The notes: generated by a model from the sequence alone, not told the origin. DNA of 64,000 bases from Actinobacteria bacterium casp-actino5 (GCA_001510385.1 LFFE01000017.1:62001-126000), one strand, 5' to 3'. Shown: positions 1 to 9,166, numbered from the stretch's first letter. Made by a program: numbers and translations.

Positions 1-696
1 CTGACGACCTGCTGATGCTCCATCTGCAAGCACTGGTGATGGGACCGATGCGGAGCGGATTGGCCCAAGTCGCTGCAAGGCGAATTCATGCACACGCTCA
101 CGCTGCTGACGCAACATCGGCAATACCGAATGCGGATTATCGTGTTCATCAACAATCACGCGCTGCATTTCTCTCAGCATCTCCCCAACTCGTTCTGCAA
201 ATCCGAACATAAACGCACGCCGAAACCGCTGAGTGGCCGCTGCCGTCGCTCGTCGTTGCCGCGAGGCCATCACTGCCATCTGCTGATGCAACGAGTGAAA
301 CAATGACATCACCGCATTCACTTCTCGCTGCGGACCGCTGACCTGAGCTGTTGTCCCATCGGGGCCGGTCGTAAATGTCGCGAGGCAGCCCATCGATTCA
401 GCGACCTCAGAGAGCAAGAGAAATCGTGCTCGCACGTATGCCCCACGACCAATGAGGTGCTCGTGAACGACAAAGTCATCAGGATCAGTTGACCGCAAGG
501 CTCCGGGGCTCAGCCGATAGCGCGCGATCAACTCTGCCGCTTTTCGCGAGAACGCATCCGATTCATCTTCGTTCGCCGTACGTTCCGCGACCGCGAGAAG
601 TTTTTGCACGCGCCGAGTGACTTCGTCGAGGGCATCACCGGCAACCGAGTGTTCTCCGTCGTTCAGGTGCGTCTCTCCAGCACGCGCGTCATACAA
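1..696 (-). CDS. DUF2786 domain protein, C-terminus cut by window edge
   Basis: The minus-strand frame is open from 696 to the window edge, giving 232 codons without a stop. Near the N-terminus it reads RRVQKLLAVAER followed by KAAELIARYRLSP, which matches the DUF2786 pattern (a short helical repeat of the kind KIRKLLALA...A..LMAKY). The remainder is charged and rich in Gln and Arg (RQRRATAAATQRFRR) with no motif I recognise. The start is a TTG at 694-696 with GAGG about 6 nt upstream. It overlaps the stop of the upstream hydrolase gene by 8 bp, so the two are probably cotranscribed. The function of DUF2786 proteins is not established. The gene runs off the window, so its length and C-terminal domain are unknown. 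Confidence 0.75.
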   Translation of the reverse strand, partial: MYDARAGETHLNDGEHSVAGDALDEVTRRVQKLLAVAERTANEDESDAFSRKAAELIARYRLSPGALRSTDPDDFVVHEHLIGRGAYVRARFLLLSEVAESMGCLATFTTGPDGTTAQVSGPQREVNAVMSLFHSLHQQMAVMASRQRRATAAATQRFRRAFMFGFAERVGEMLREMQRVIVDEHDNPHSVLPMLRQQRERVHEFALQRLGPIRSASVPSPVLADGASAGRQ

Positions 697-1399
697 GCAA
701 ATCCTCAAGTATCTCCATCAACTCAGACGGAGCAGTGATATGGGGACTATGGCTCGCATCAATCTCTCGATACGTCCAGTCAGGTGAGTCTCTCGCATCT
801 GCTGCGAATCGGCCGAACATATCACCCGGTCCAATTTTGAGACAGTAGACGTATGCCTTTGGAAATGTGATCTGAGACACACCGAACGGGCATGGTTCAG
901 TAAATGTGCCGAGTGGCTGCTCGACACGTCGAGAGGCAATCCACTCCAAGTCGGCATCGTCAGTATCTGGAGGCAGCGGGTTCGAGGGAACAAGCCATGA
1001 CGTCGAGCCGCTTTCTGCAACCCGCCGCATGAGCGCTCCTCTCACGTGAGGATCAGCGGTATCGAGCATCGACTGCTCGCGTTCCGGTACGACTGCGTCA
1101 AGGTAAATGATCTGACGAACACGGTCGCCGATAGATGCCAAAGCCCCAGTGGCGACCATCCCTCCGTAACTGTGAGCGAGCAGAACCGCATCGGAATGGT
1201 CTTCAGTCTCCATGTGCTGCACGAGATCCGCTATGTGTGTACTGAGGTTGACGTGTTCGCCAGTCAGATGTTGGCGTTCGCCAATGCCAGTCCACGTCGG
1301 AGTGAACAGCTCATGGCCAGCTGCTGCCATCAATGGGTGCATCTTCTTCCAAGCCCAGCCTGCTGACCATGCGCCATGGGCTACCACAAATCTCGCCAT
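689..1399 (-). CDS. alpha/beta hydrolase
   Basis: This 236-residue protein has the alpha/beta-hydrolase pattern of the small esterase and hydroxynitrile-lyase type. It starts MARFVVAHGAW (oxyanion-hole HGAW region), has a nucleophile elbow AHSYGG around residue 70, and a late ASHSPH that supplies the catalytic His. An acidic residue between them is expected but I cannot assign it. The frame stays open further upstream, but homology begins at MARFVV, so I start at 1399. A GAGAAT box lies 6 nt before that ATG and could be a -10 of a leaderless transcript. The gene overlaps the DUF2786 gene by 8 bp. The substrate is unknown. Confidence 0.8.
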   Translation of the reverse strand: MARFVVAHGAWSAGWAWKKMHPLMAAAGHELFTPTWTGIGERQHLTGEHVNLSTHIADLVQHMETEDHSDAVLLAHSYGGMVATGALASIGDRVRQIIYLDAVVPEREQSMLDTADPHVRGALMRRVAESGSTSWLVPSNPLPPDTDDADLEWIASRRVEQPLGTFTEPCPFGVSQITFPKAYVYCLKIGPGDMFGRFAADARDSPDWTYREIDASHSPHITAPSELMEILEDLLV

Positions 1400-1484
1400 C
1401 ACAGGATTCTCGCACGCCGGGCCATGAATCGGAAGCACCGGTTGTGCGGTTCCACGCCAACTCTGAGATATCATCGGAGTCCTC

Positions 1485-1559
<75 letters not shown>

Positions 1560-1563
1560 ACCG

Positions 1564-1593
1564 AAAGAGCCCGGGCCTCGGCCCGGGCTCTTT
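1564..1593. terminator. bidirectional terminator hairpin between tRNA-Gly and rhodopsin
   Basis: A perfect 14-bp GC-rich stem (aaagagcccgggcc / ggcccgggctcttt) closes on a 2-nt centre, with short T runs on both sides. It lies just after tRNA-Gly on the plus strand and 37 bp downstream of the rhodopsin stop on the minus strand, so it can terminate both convergent transcripts. Confidence 0.85.
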
Positions 1594-1630
1594 ACAGTTT
1601 TCACATCTTTGTTGCCGCAGCGACCAAGTT

Positions 1631-2341
1631 TTATGACTCGTCTGCGGAACGTGCCTTCGCAATGCCGAGGATCATCAGACCGTACAACGCCTTCGCAGTG
1701 ATGTCCGCAAATGTGTAACCAACCTGTCGAAGTACCTCAAGGCCCTCTGAACTCGCATCGAATACAGGGAAAAGGTACGCAATTGGGTAGACGCACCAGG
1801 TCACCAAAAGAACGGCGGTTGCCTTCTTAATAGCGCCAGCGACCGCTCCAGACTCACGGCTCGATGCAGCTTGGAGCTGCCCGTAAAGCACCCACAAGAT
1901 GTAGATGAATGGAATCATGGCGAGAACCCAAAAGAGCCATTTCGTTCCATTGTCTGATGACACCTCGCCCGGATATCCGAGTCCGATCATGAGAACTGTC
2001 GCTGGTACAAGTTTCCACATCAGACCTTTGCGAATCTCATTCGAAACACCCAGCACGATGAGAAGTTCGATCACCAGCAGCGGAACGGTAATTAACCAGT
2101 CCGCATAGCGATAGCCCTCATTCATTGTCTTGTCACCGAAGTCTGACCAGATTCGGAAGTAGTGGTAGCCCGCAATACCGACCACAACTGCCGACACGGC
2201 AACACCGGAGCGGTACTCCTTCTTCACGCTCTTGATTTGCGTGAGGAAATACACGAAGGCACCAAACATCACTGCGGTGCCGAATGACAGGGCGTTGTAG
2301 ACGAGTGTGTAGTTGTTTCCAGAAAGCATTACTTCGTTCAT
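1631..2341 (-). CDS. proton-pumping rhodopsin, green-type proteorhodopsin-like
   Basis: This is a 236-residue seven-helix microbial rhodopsin of the proteorhodopsin/actinorhodopsin group. Helix C reads RYADWLITVPLLVIE and gives R78, the proton acceptor D81, T85 and the proton donor E92, the DTE set of outward proton pumps. L89 occupies the position where Leu gives green and Gln gives blue absorption. H60 matches the conserved PR helix-B His. W182, Y185 and P186 line the retinal pocket, with D213 and Schiff-base lysine K217 (DITAK) in helix G. The start at 2341 has a good GAGGAGG site, and the upstream in-frame extension is not rhodopsin-like. No retinal-forming or carotenoid gene is visible nearby. 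Confidence 0.95.
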   Translation of the reverse strand: MNEVMLSGNNYTLVYNALSFGTAVMFGAFVYFLTQIKSVKKEYRSGVAVSAVVVGIAGYHYFRIWSDFGDKTMNEGYRYADWLITVPLLVIELLIVLGVSNEIRKGLMWKLVPATVLMIGLGYPGEVSSDNGTKWLFWVLAMIPFIYILWVLYGQLQAASSRESGAVAGAIKKATAVLLVTWCVYPIAYLFPVFDASSEGLEVLRQVGYTFADITAKALYGLMILGIAKARSADES

Positions 2342-2433
2342 CTCATCCTCCTCATTGGTTCGGTGAACACTCCCAGTTTTACACAAATTCACATGTAGCG
2401 GTATGATTTGGACAGCATGCTGATGGAAAAGAT

Positions 2434-2462
2434 CGAATTCATTCAGAACAGATAAGAATTCG
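2434..2462 (-). terminator. weak terminator hairpin after the PfkB gene
   Basis: Inverted repeat CGAATTC ... GAATTCG (7-bp arms, about 15-nt loop) begins directly after the PfkB stop codon. On the minus strand it is followed by ATCTTTT. It may separate the kinase from the rhodopsin, but the stem is short and A/T-rich. Confidence 0.35.
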
Positions 2463-3434
2463 CTACGGTCGTGCCAGAACAGCCCTGATCGCAGCGTCAG
2501 GTGCTGGCCGTGCACCCGGATGCTCGATTACCCATTCAGCCACGCCGACAGCGAATCCTGCAGCATCAACGGCGTCGGCTCCTTTCAACCAGCGAGACAA
2601 GAATGCGCCTGCAAAGGAGTCTCCGGCACCTGTTGCATCAACAAGTCGGTTCGACGATGGCGGGATGTGATGGATTTCGCCGTGCTCGCACACGAGCGCA
2701 CCATCAGCATCGAGTTTCATCACGATGAGAGACCCGGCGAACATCCGCGATAAACGCTCTGCTGCAACCTGGGGCTCTGACGATCCCGTTAACACGCCCG
2801 CCTCTTCCTTGTTTGGGAAGAACAGGTCGACTCCGATATCAGTCGTCACCTCAAGAAAGGTCTCGACGCCCATGTCGCCGATCATCTGAAATGATCCGGG
2901 GTCAAAACTGATCGTCGCTCCCGACCCCTTCGCAACACGGGCCGCCTCACGGGCTGCAGAACGAGGTGGATCGGTGAAGAATGACCAAGCAGTGAGGTGA
3001 AGATGAGAGGCACCTGAAATTGACGGCCTTGGGAGCTCGGAAGGAAGCAGATAAAAGTCGGCACCATGGCCAGACACCATCGAACGTTCACCGGTGTGGT
3101 CAACGAACACTGCCACCGAACCTGTGACGTGAGCATCTGTTTCGATGAGCCGATGGTGGACCCCTTCGCGAACAAGTTCTTCCCGGGCAAGCATCCCCAT
3201 CTGATCGCGTCCGATTTTCCCAACAAACGTGACTTCGGTGCCTGCTCTCGCTGCCCAGACCGCAACGTTTGCAGCGCTTCCACCTGGAAGTAACACCACC
3301 TCACCGAAGGTGTCGCCTCCGCGCAACAACTCAGAGTTGGTTCGAATCAATACGTCCCAGGCATAGTCACCAAGAACGCAGAGCGATGAACTTGCCACGA
3401 CACGTACGGTAACCGAGCCTGTCGGCGACCGCAC
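2463..3434 (-). CDS. PfkB-family carbohydrate (ribokinase-like) kinase
   Basis: This 323-residue protein has the ribokinase/PfkB fold. It has an N-terminal sugar-binding GGSAANVAVWAARAG motif around residue 50 and the C-terminal signature DATGAGDSFAGAF, in which the Asp of GAGDS is the catalytic base. Such enzymes phosphorylate sugars or nucleosides with ATP. The substrate cannot be read from the sequence. It starts with GTG 3 bp after the Nudix stop, and the Nudix gene in turn overlaps the deacetylase-like gene, so the three probably form one minus-strand operon. Confidence 0.85.
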   Translation of the reverse strand: MRSPTGSVTVRVVASSSLCVLGDYAWDVLIRTNSELLRGGDTFGEVVLLPGGSAANVAVWAARAGTEVTFVGKIGRDQMGMLAREELVREGVHHRLIETDAHVTGSVAVFVDHTGERSMVSGHGADFYLLPSELPRPSISGASHLHLTAWSFFTDPPRSAAREAARVAKGSGATISFDPGSFQMIGDMGVETFLEVTTDIGVDLFFPNKEEAGVLTGSSEPQVAAERLSRMFAGSLIVMKLDADGALVCEHGEIHHIPPSSNRLVDATGAGDSFAGAFLSRWLKGADAVDAAGFAVGVAEWVIEHPGARPAPDAAIRAVLARP

Positions 3435-3437
3435 CTC

Positions 3438-3917
3438 TCACTCAGCCTGTTGGGCGATCTCTCGCAACTGGGGCCACGCTGCTGCAAACCCCGCATGCAG
3501 CGGCAATCTGTCGACCTCATCAAGTGGGAGCCATGCAACATCGTCAGTCTCGAAATTGATTGATGCCCCAAACAGTTCATCAACGAGCACAACAAACGTC
3601 GTATACGCCCAGTCATCGGCTGGAGCGAAGACAACGTCTCCAAGCACTTCGATCTGCTCGGGCACCGCACCGACTTCTTCTGAGGCTTCTCGGAGGCCTC
3701 CAACTAGCGGCGATTCCCCTTCGTCAAGCGCTCCGCCAGCGCACGACCACGTGCCGCCCTCATGAGCGAATGCCGATCGACGTTGAACCATTGCGAGGCG
3801 ACCACCGGCACCATCGCAGACAAATACAACACCAGCGGCCCCAAAGATGCCCCACCTCACGTGGCCATCTGAACACATCATGAACCCGTCGCCGCTGCGA
3901 CGATGACCGCTACTCAT
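3438..3917 (-). CDS. Nudix hydrolase
   Basis: This 159-residue protein has a complete Nudix box, GGALDEGESPLVGGLREASEEVG (GX5EX7REUXEEXGU), around residues 61-83; the glutamates bind the catalytic metal. The family hydrolyses nucleoside diphosphates linked to another moiety. The substrate is not inferable. Its ATG overlaps the stop of the upstream deacetylase-like gene (ATGA at 3914-3917), which indicates translational coupling. Confidence 0.88.
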   Translation of the reverse strand: MSSGHRRSGDGFMMCSDGHVRWGIFGAAGVVFVCDGAGGRLAMVQRRSAFAHEGGTWSCAGGALDEGESPLVGGLREASEEVGAVPEQIEVLGDVVFAPADDWAYTTFVVLVDELFGASINFETDDVAWLPLDEVDRLPLHAGFAAAWPQLREIAQQAE

Positions 3918-4942
3918 CGTCTCTCCTCATTGATGAGAGCGAGGAGAGCTTCATCAACCTCGCCAGTTGTTGTCTCCTCACCCTCATCGATTGTGGGTTC
4001 AACGTCAGCAAGTACCGCCGCCACCGCTCCGGCTGACCGAGCGAGCGCCTGAAAGTCATAGCCGCCCTCGAGAACAGCCACGAGTTCTCCATTTGGACAC
4101 ACCGATAACACACGATGAGTGAGATCGACATAATCACTTGAGGTGAGTTGAAGATCAGCGAGCGGGTCATCACGGTGGGCATCAAAACCGGCAGACAGCA
4201 ACACTCGTGTAGGGGCAAACTCGGTCACCGCAGGAAGTACCACCTCATCGAAGGCAGCTCGCATCATGTCTCCGGCCGAACCAGCCCGGAGAGGAATATT
4301 GAGGTTCGTGCCGCGAGCGTCGCCTGCACCAACCTCATTCACCGCTCCCGTTCCCGGGTAGTGCGGGGCTTGGTGCGTCGAGATGTACAACACCTGAGGG
4401 TCGTTGTAGAAGATGTCTTGCGTACCGTTTCCGTGGTGTACGTCCCAGTCGATAATGACGACACGTTCGCCCTTATTCCGCAACCGAGCAGCCGCAACGG
4501 CAACGTTGTTCACCAAACAAAAGCCCATCGCTCGGTCAGCGAGGGCGTGATGACCGGGAGGCCGAACGAGAGCGAATGCCCGCTGCGCCCTACCAGAATC
4601 AACTTCATCGACCGCCGCGAGCATGGCACCGGCCGCTCGACGAGCCGTTTCAAACGATCCACGCGCTGTGTACGTATCGGCATCAAGTTGGCTCCCTCCT
4701 GACTCAGCATCAGCCAACAGCCTCTCCAAGTACTCACGATCGTGCGCGTTTGCGAGATCATCAATTGAGGCGTGGGGCGGGGAAATCGCCCGCATTCGTT
4801 CTGATGGAACCGACGAACGGACGCCGGCCGCTGCACTCACGAGCCTTCCCGGCGCCTCGGGATGACGATTAGGAACATCGTGGGCATCGCATCCCTCTGT
4901 AGAAATCACCACAAGTCGGTCATCAGCCGCACGCAACCCCAT
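3914..4942 (-). CDS. histone deacetylase family protein (acetyl-amine deacetylase)
   Basis: This 342-residue protein belongs to the zinc-dependent arginase/deacetylase superfamily. It has AHDVPNRHPEAPGRL near the N-terminus, the RPPGHHA motif with the tandem catalytic His, and IDWDVHHGNGTQ containing the metal-binding Asp and His. Bacterial members remove acetyl groups from polyamines, protein lysines or acetoin-related substrates; which one applies here is unknown. The start is the ATG at 4942; a GTG one codon earlier (4945) is possible. It is divergent from the aminotransferase operon and leads the deacetylase-Nudix-PfkB group. Confidence 0.9.
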   Translation of the reverse strand: MGLRAADDRLVVISTEGCDAHDVPNRHPEAPGRLVSAAAGVRSSVPSERMRAISPPHASIDDLANAHDREYLERLLADAESGGSQLDADTYTARGSFETARRAAGAMLAAVDEVDSGRAQRAFALVRPPGHHALADRAMGFCLVNNVAVAAARLRNKGERVVIIDWDVHHGNGTQDIFYNDPQVLYISTHQAPHYPGTGAVNEVGAGDARGTNLNIPLRAGSAGDMMRAAFDEVVLPAVTEFAPTRVLLSAGFDAHRDDPLADLQLTSSDYVDLTHRVLSVCPNGELVAVLEGGYDFQALARSAGAVAAVLADVEPTIDEGEETTTGEVDEALLALINEERR

Positions 4943-5007
4943 CACATGATTCTGACCGATGCGGCATCGCAGGTGCGTGCCGTGGTACCGAAAGCATTAC
5001 TTACGAC

Positions 5008-5013
5008 TAAGTT
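5008..5013 (+). promoter_or_regulatory. leaderless promoter -10 box of the aminotransferase operon
   Basis: TAAGTT lies 7 nt before the ATG at 5021, so transcription would start at or next to the start codon. The same TANNNT-N6/7-start arrangement recurs at many other genes here. It also supports 5021 over the upstream in-frame ATG at 4946. Confidence 0.6.
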
Positions 5014-5020
5014 TCCACCT

Positions 5021-6247
5021 ATGACTGGAGCGTTTCTACACCCGTTCGCACGACCTGCTCGGGACTCGTTTATTGAACTCGTTCGCGGCGAGGGATCTCT
5101 TCTCTGGGACCGAGACGGCAATGAATACATCGACGCAATGGCAAGCCTCTGGTACTGCAACGTCGGACACGGCCGAACCGAGATCGCAGATGCTGTTGCT
5201 GCTCAGATGAGTCAGCTTGAGACGTACTCGTGCTTCGATCCATTCACCAACCCAATGGCAGATGCAATTGCCGAACGTGTTGCAGATCTCAGTCCGATCG
5301 ACAGCGCCCGAGTGTTCCTCTGCGGGTCTGGTTCTGAGTCAATTGATACCGCCATGAAGTTGGCGCGTCTCACACATGTGCAGGCTGGTCACCCTGAGCG
5401 CACGCTCATCATTTCGCGCATGCGGGGCTATCACGGCACAAACTACGGTGGAACGACCGCCCAGGGACTCCCTCCGAACAAAGAAGGCTGGGGTCCTCTC
5501 GTACCTGACGTTGTGCAGGTGCCTAGTGACGACATCGAGGCGCTCGCCACGTTGATGGCAGAGCGTTCACATGAAATTGCCGCCGTGCTCTCTGAACCCG
5601 TGCAGGGCGCTGGTGGCGTATGGCCTGCCGAGGAGGGTTACTTGAAGTCGCTGAGGAGGCTGTGTGATCAACACGGAGCGCTGCTCATTTTCGATGAGGT
5701 CATCACCGGGTTCGGACGTCTCGGCGAGTGGTTCGGATCGATCCACTACGGCGTTACCCCCGACATCATCACATTCGCGAAGGCGGTGACCTCGGGGTAC
5801 CAGCCTCTCGGAGGTGTCATTGTTGGACCCGCCGTCACCGGGCCCCTCGAATCTGATCCGAACTATGTGCTGAAGACTGGATACACCTATTCAGGTCATG
5901 CTTCGGTTGCAGCCGCAGGAATGGTCAACCTCGACATCATCGAACGTGAAAATCTTCTGTCGCACGCCAACAGGATCGGCGAACGCCTTTCAACAGGCCT
6001 TCGAGCGATGCAATCTGATGGCCAAATCGCTGAGGTCCGGGGCGCCGGCGCAATCTGGGCGGCAGGGATGCGACCGGATATCAATGCGATGGAAGTCCGA
6101 GATCATCTACTCAAAGCAGGGGTCATTGTACGTGCGATCGCCGACCATTCGTGCACGTTCTGCCCACCACTCGTCACCACCGACGAGCAGATTGACAGGG
6201 TCGTCGACGCAATGTCGTCGGTACTGACTTCATTAGGAGCGAACTAG
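5021..6247 (+). CDS. class III PLP-dependent aminotransferase
   Basis: This 408-residue protein is a class III (omega-type) aminotransferase. It starts MTGAFLHPFARP, continues with MASLWYCNVGHGR in the substrate pocket, has a CGSGSESID phosphate-binding stretch, and has IFDEVITGFGRLG, in which the Asp contacts the PLP pyridine nitrogen. FAKAVTSGYQPLGG contains the PLP lysine. These enzymes move amino groups between amines or omega-amino acids and keto acids such as pyruvate. The start at 5021 is supported by a leaderless -10 and family alignment. It begins an operon with an SDR (4 bp gap) and a P450. Confidence 0.9.
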   Translation: MTGAFLHPFARPARDSFIELVRGEGSLLWDRDGNEYIDAMASLWYCNVGHGRTEIADAVAAQMSQLETYSCFDPFTNPMADAIAERVADLSPIDSARVFLCGSGSESIDTAMKLARLTHVQAGHPERTLIISRMRGYHGTNYGGTTAQGLPPNKEGWGPLVPDVVQVPSDDIEALATLMAERSHEIAAVLSEPVQGAGGVWPAEEGYLKSLRRLCDQHGALLIFDEVITGFGRLGEWFGSIHYGVTPDIITFAKAVTSGYQPLGGVIVGPAVTGPLESDPNYVLKTGYTYSGHASVAAAGMVNLDIIERENLLSHANRIGERLSTGLRAMQSDGQIAEVRGAGAIWAAGMRPDINAMEVRDHLLKAGVIVRAIADHSCTFCPPLVTTDEQIDRVVDAMSSVLTSLGAN

Positions 6248-6251
6248 ACCA

Positions 6252-7049
6252 ATGACTGTTGATCTACACGGCAGACGCGCCGTGGTTACCGGTGCAGCAA
6301 GCGGTTTTGGAAAAGCGATTACGTTCGCTCTCATCCGACAAGGTGCAACCGTTGTTGCCACTGATGTCAACGATGGGGGACTCGCCCAACTTGCCGAAGA
6401 GATCGGGTCAGACGCGTTGCAAACTCACCGACTTGACGTAGGTGACGCCACCGCATGGACCTCATTTACTGCCGACTTTGGGCCGTTCGACCTTGCCCTC
6501 CTCAACGCCGGAGTCGCAACCCACCACATTCGCCCGGAAGGGGCTTTACCGGTGCTCGGCCTCGACACCGAGCGTTACCGGACAGTCATGTCAGCAAATA
6601 TCGATGGAGTCGTCTTCGGGACACAGGCAGTTCTCGAACACATGACCGCCACAGGCTTTGGAGACATCATTGTCACTGCTTCTGTTGCAGGCCTCGTGCC
6701 GACTGCTCCCGACCCCGTTTACGGGCTCACCAAGCACGCTGTCGTTGGATTTGTGCGGTCACTTGCTGCTGCTCTTGATCAGCATCTAGAACCACTTGAT
6801 GTTCACATCAGTGCGGTGTGCCCTGGTTTTGCTGATACGGCGATTCTCACCGACGAATCAAAAACAAATCTGCAAGCGCTGGGCGTTGAACTACTCACCG
6901 CAGAGCGAGTTGCTGAAACGATGTTGAGAGCAATTGAAACTCGGGAGAATGGCGCCCAGTGGGTGGTGTGGGGTGGATACGAGGACGAAAAATATGAGTG
7001 GAATCAGATTCGGCCACTCATCCCACCTCACATTGCGGGAGACCAATGA
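6252..7049 (+). CDS. short-chain dehydrogenase/reductase
   Basis: This 265-residue Rossmann enzyme has the NAD(P) motif TGAASGFG near residue 14, an LNAGVA stretch in place of NNAG, a conserved Ser near ASVAG and the catalytic YGLTK (YxxxK). The last codons overlap the P450 start (ATGA). It reduces or oxidises an alcohol/ketone pair; the substrate is not defined. Sharing an operon with an aminotransferase and a P450 suggests stepwise oxidation of an amine or lipid substrate, which is inference. Confidence 0.88.
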   Translation: MTVDLHGRRAVVTGAASGFGKAITFALIRQGATVVATDVNDGGLAQLAEEIGSDALQTHRLDVGDATAWTSFTADFGPFDLALLNAGVATHHIRPEGALPVLGLDTERYRTVMSANIDGVVFGTQAVLEHMTATGFGDIIVTASVAGLVPTAPDPVYGLTKHAVVGFVRSLAAALDQHLEPLDVHISAVCPGFADTAILTDESKTNLQALGVELLTAERVAETMLRAIETRENGAQWVVWGGYEDEKYEWNQIRPLIPPHIAGDQ

Positions 7050-8278
7050 CATCGGGCAACCCACAACCAGTCTGGGATCCACTCCACCCAGAATTTAGGG
7101 CTGACCCGTACCCCTGGTATGAAGCCCTCCGGCGCAGCGATCCTGTTCACCGAATAGACGACTACAACGTCGTGCTCACTCGCCATGACGACGTGTTACG
7201 CACACTTCGCGGAGGTGAATTCGCCCGCGACATCGAACAACACGCGGCATCTCCGATCAATAACCCCGTCATGCAACGCCGAAGAGAGCGAAGCGAGCAA
7301 CGCTCGAAATCAATTCTCAATCTCGACCCTCCCGATCACACACGACTTCGAAAGCTTGTCACCCAAGCCTTTACACCAAAGGCTGTCGATCGACTGCGAC
7401 ACACAACCGAGCAGATGGTGGACGACGTGCTCGATCGAGCTGAGTCCCAAGGCGGTATGGAAGTGATCGACGAGCTCGCGTTCCCGGTCCCCTTTCAGGT
7501 CATTTCAGCCATGCTCGACATGCCAACGGAGCGTGCCGACGACCTTCGCGACTGGAGTCAGATCCTCACTGCCACTCTCGAGCCCACGACTACCTTGGAA
7601 GATCTCGACCGAGCCGATGTCGCTGTCAATCAGCTCATCCCCTACCTGTTTGAGATCATCGAACAACGGCGCGTGAATCTTGGCGACGACGTCGTGTCAG
7701 CTTTGCTCACCGCCGAAAGCGAGGGCGACCGACTCGACATGGCCGAACTGATGTCATTTGTCGTCTTGCTCTACGTTGCAGGCCACGAAACAACGGTCAA
7801 TCTCATTGGAAATGGCCTCCTCGCCCTGCTGGAACATCCCGATCAACTTGAGCGTTGGCGGAATGATCCAACTCTTGATGCATCAGCGATCGATGAACTC
7901 CTACGCTTTAACGGCCCAGTGCAAAACACAGTGCGAGTCCCGCTTACACCCGTGACATATGTCGGAATTGATGACGAGCCGATCATTGTTGAACCAGGCC
8001 ATCTCGTGACGACTTGCCTCGGCGCTGCAAACCGTGACCCAGCAATCTTCGAACAGCCGGACGAGCTTCGTCTTGATCGTCCAAACGCGCAACGCCATCT
8101 TGCGTTTGCGTCTGGCATTCACTATTGCCTCGGGGCGTCACTCGCGCGTATGGAGGCAACCGTTGCGCTGACCAGGCTGATCCGACGCTTTGAACACATC
8201 TCGCTCATCGGAGAACCAACTTGGCGAGATCGTTATACCATCCGTGGCGTCAACCACTTCGAGATCGAACTCGGTTAG
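7046..8278 (+). CDS. cytochrome P450
   Basis: This 410-residue soluble bacterial P450 has the I-helix motif AGHETT for oxygen activation, the K-helix ExxR within DELLRF, and the heme-thiolate loop FASGIHYCLGASLARME whose Cys ligates iron. It starts at the ATG overlapping the SDR stop (ATGA). The next gene, on the opposite strand, ends 4 bp away. No ferredoxin or ferredoxin reductase gene is adjacent, so the electron donor must come from elsewhere. The substrate is unknown. Confidence 0.95.
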   Translation: MTSGNPQPVWDPLHPEFRADPYPWYEALRRSDPVHRIDDYNVVLTRHDDVLRTLRGGEFARDIEQHAASPINNPVMQRRRERSEQRSKSILNLDPPDHTRLRKLVTQAFTPKAVDRLRHTTEQMVDDVLDRAESQGGMEVIDELAFPVPFQVISAMLDMPTERADDLRDWSQILTATLEPTTTLEDLDRADVAVNQLIPYLFEIIEQRRVNLGDDVVSALLTAESEGDRLDMAELMSFVVLLYVAGHETTVNLIGNGLLALLEHPDQLERWRNDPTLDASAIDELLRFNGPVQNTVRVPLTPVTYVGIDDEPIIVEPGHLVTTCLGAANRDPAIFEQPDELRLDRPNAQRHLAFASGIHYCLGASLARMEATVALTRLIRRFEHISLIGEPTWRDRYTIRGVNHFEIELG

Positions 8279-8281
8279 CAA

Positions 8282-9166
8282 TTACGGCCGCTGTAAGAGG
8301 TCGATGAGAGAACTTGTATCCCAACGACTTCCACCACGCTGGTCGACCTGCCGATAGAACTGCCCAACGAGAGAAGCCACCGGCAGCCGGGCGCCATTTC
8401 GAGAGGCCTCATCAAGGCAAATTGAGAGGTCCTTGAGCATCCATTCGACTGCAAAACCAAAGTCAAATTCGCCCTCAGCCATCGTGGTGGCGCGGTTATC
8501 CATCTGCCAACTTTGAGCAGCACCTTGGCCGATGACATCAACGACTTCATCAACTTCGAGGCCGGCCCGCTGTGCAAACGACACCCCTTCGGCGAGGCCT
8601 TGCAGAAGCCCAGCAATACAAATTTGGTTCACCATCTTGGTGAGTTGTCCAGATCCAACGGGGCCCATACGCCGACACCGCTTCGCGTACGCCGCCATTG
8701 CGACAGCAGCCTGCTCGTACACCTCCGGGTCATCGGCACCACACATCACCGTCAGGGCTCCATTTTCGGCTCCCGCCTGGCCGCCTGATACCGGGGCATC
8801 GACAAACCCAACGCCGGCTTCAGCACATTGCGCCGCAAGTTCGCGGGCAAGTCCCGCAGATGCAGTCGTGTGGTCCACGAGGATGCTTCCCGGTTCCATC
8901 GCCGCAAGACAGCCAGATTCACCGAGCACAACCTCACGCACATCATCGTCATTGCCAACGCAAACAAACACGATTGACGCGCCTTCGGCCGCTTCGGCTG
9001 GAGTTGGAGCGGCACGATTGCCGTGCAAGGCAACCCATGCAAGGGCTTTCGAGGCGGTTCTGTTGTACACCGTAACGGGGTGGCCCTGTTTCGCGAGGTG
9101 ACGAGCCATCGGCGCGCCCATCACGCCAAGACCACAAAAAGCGACAGGTGAGGGGGATGTTGTCAT
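8282..9166 (-). CDS. NAD(P)-dependent beta-hydroxyacid dehydrogenase (3-hydroxyisobutyrate dehydrogenase-like)
   Basis: This 294-residue protein has an N-terminal Rossmann motif FCGLGVMGAPMARHL, the substrate loop DAPVSGGQAGAENGAL and the catalytic-lysine helix GSGQLTKMVNQ. This is the 3-hydroxyisobutyrate dehydrogenase / tartronate semialdehyde reductase family, which interconverts beta-hydroxyacids and semialdehydes. The exact substrate cannot be assigned. CAAAAT lies 6 nt before the ATG, a near-consensus leaderless -10. The gene is convergent with the P450. Confidence 0.88.
   Translation of the reverse strand: MTTSPSPVAFCGLGVMGAPMARHLAKQGHPVTVYNRTASKALAWVALHGNRAAPTPAEAAEGASIVFVCVGNDDDVREVVLGESGCLAAMEPGSILVDHTTASAGLARELAAQCAEAGVGFVDAPVSGGQAGAENGALTVMCGADDPEVYEQAAVAMAAYAKRCRRMGPVGSGQLTKMVNQICIAGLLQGLAEGVSFAQRAGLEVDEVVDVIGQGAAQSWQMDNRATTMAEGEFDFGFAVEWMLKDLSICLDEASRNGARLPVASLVGQFYRQVDQRGGSRWDTSSLIDLLQRP

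Noticed and set aside
2342-2515. N-terminal extension of the rhodopsin
   Set aside because: The added 58 residues are not rhodopsin-like, and the ATG at 2341 has a strong ribosome site and fits the family length.
4862-5020. Upstream start for the aminotransferase (4862 or 4946)
   Set aside because: It would overlap or abut the divergent deacetylase start and leave no promoter; family homology and the -10 box support 5021.
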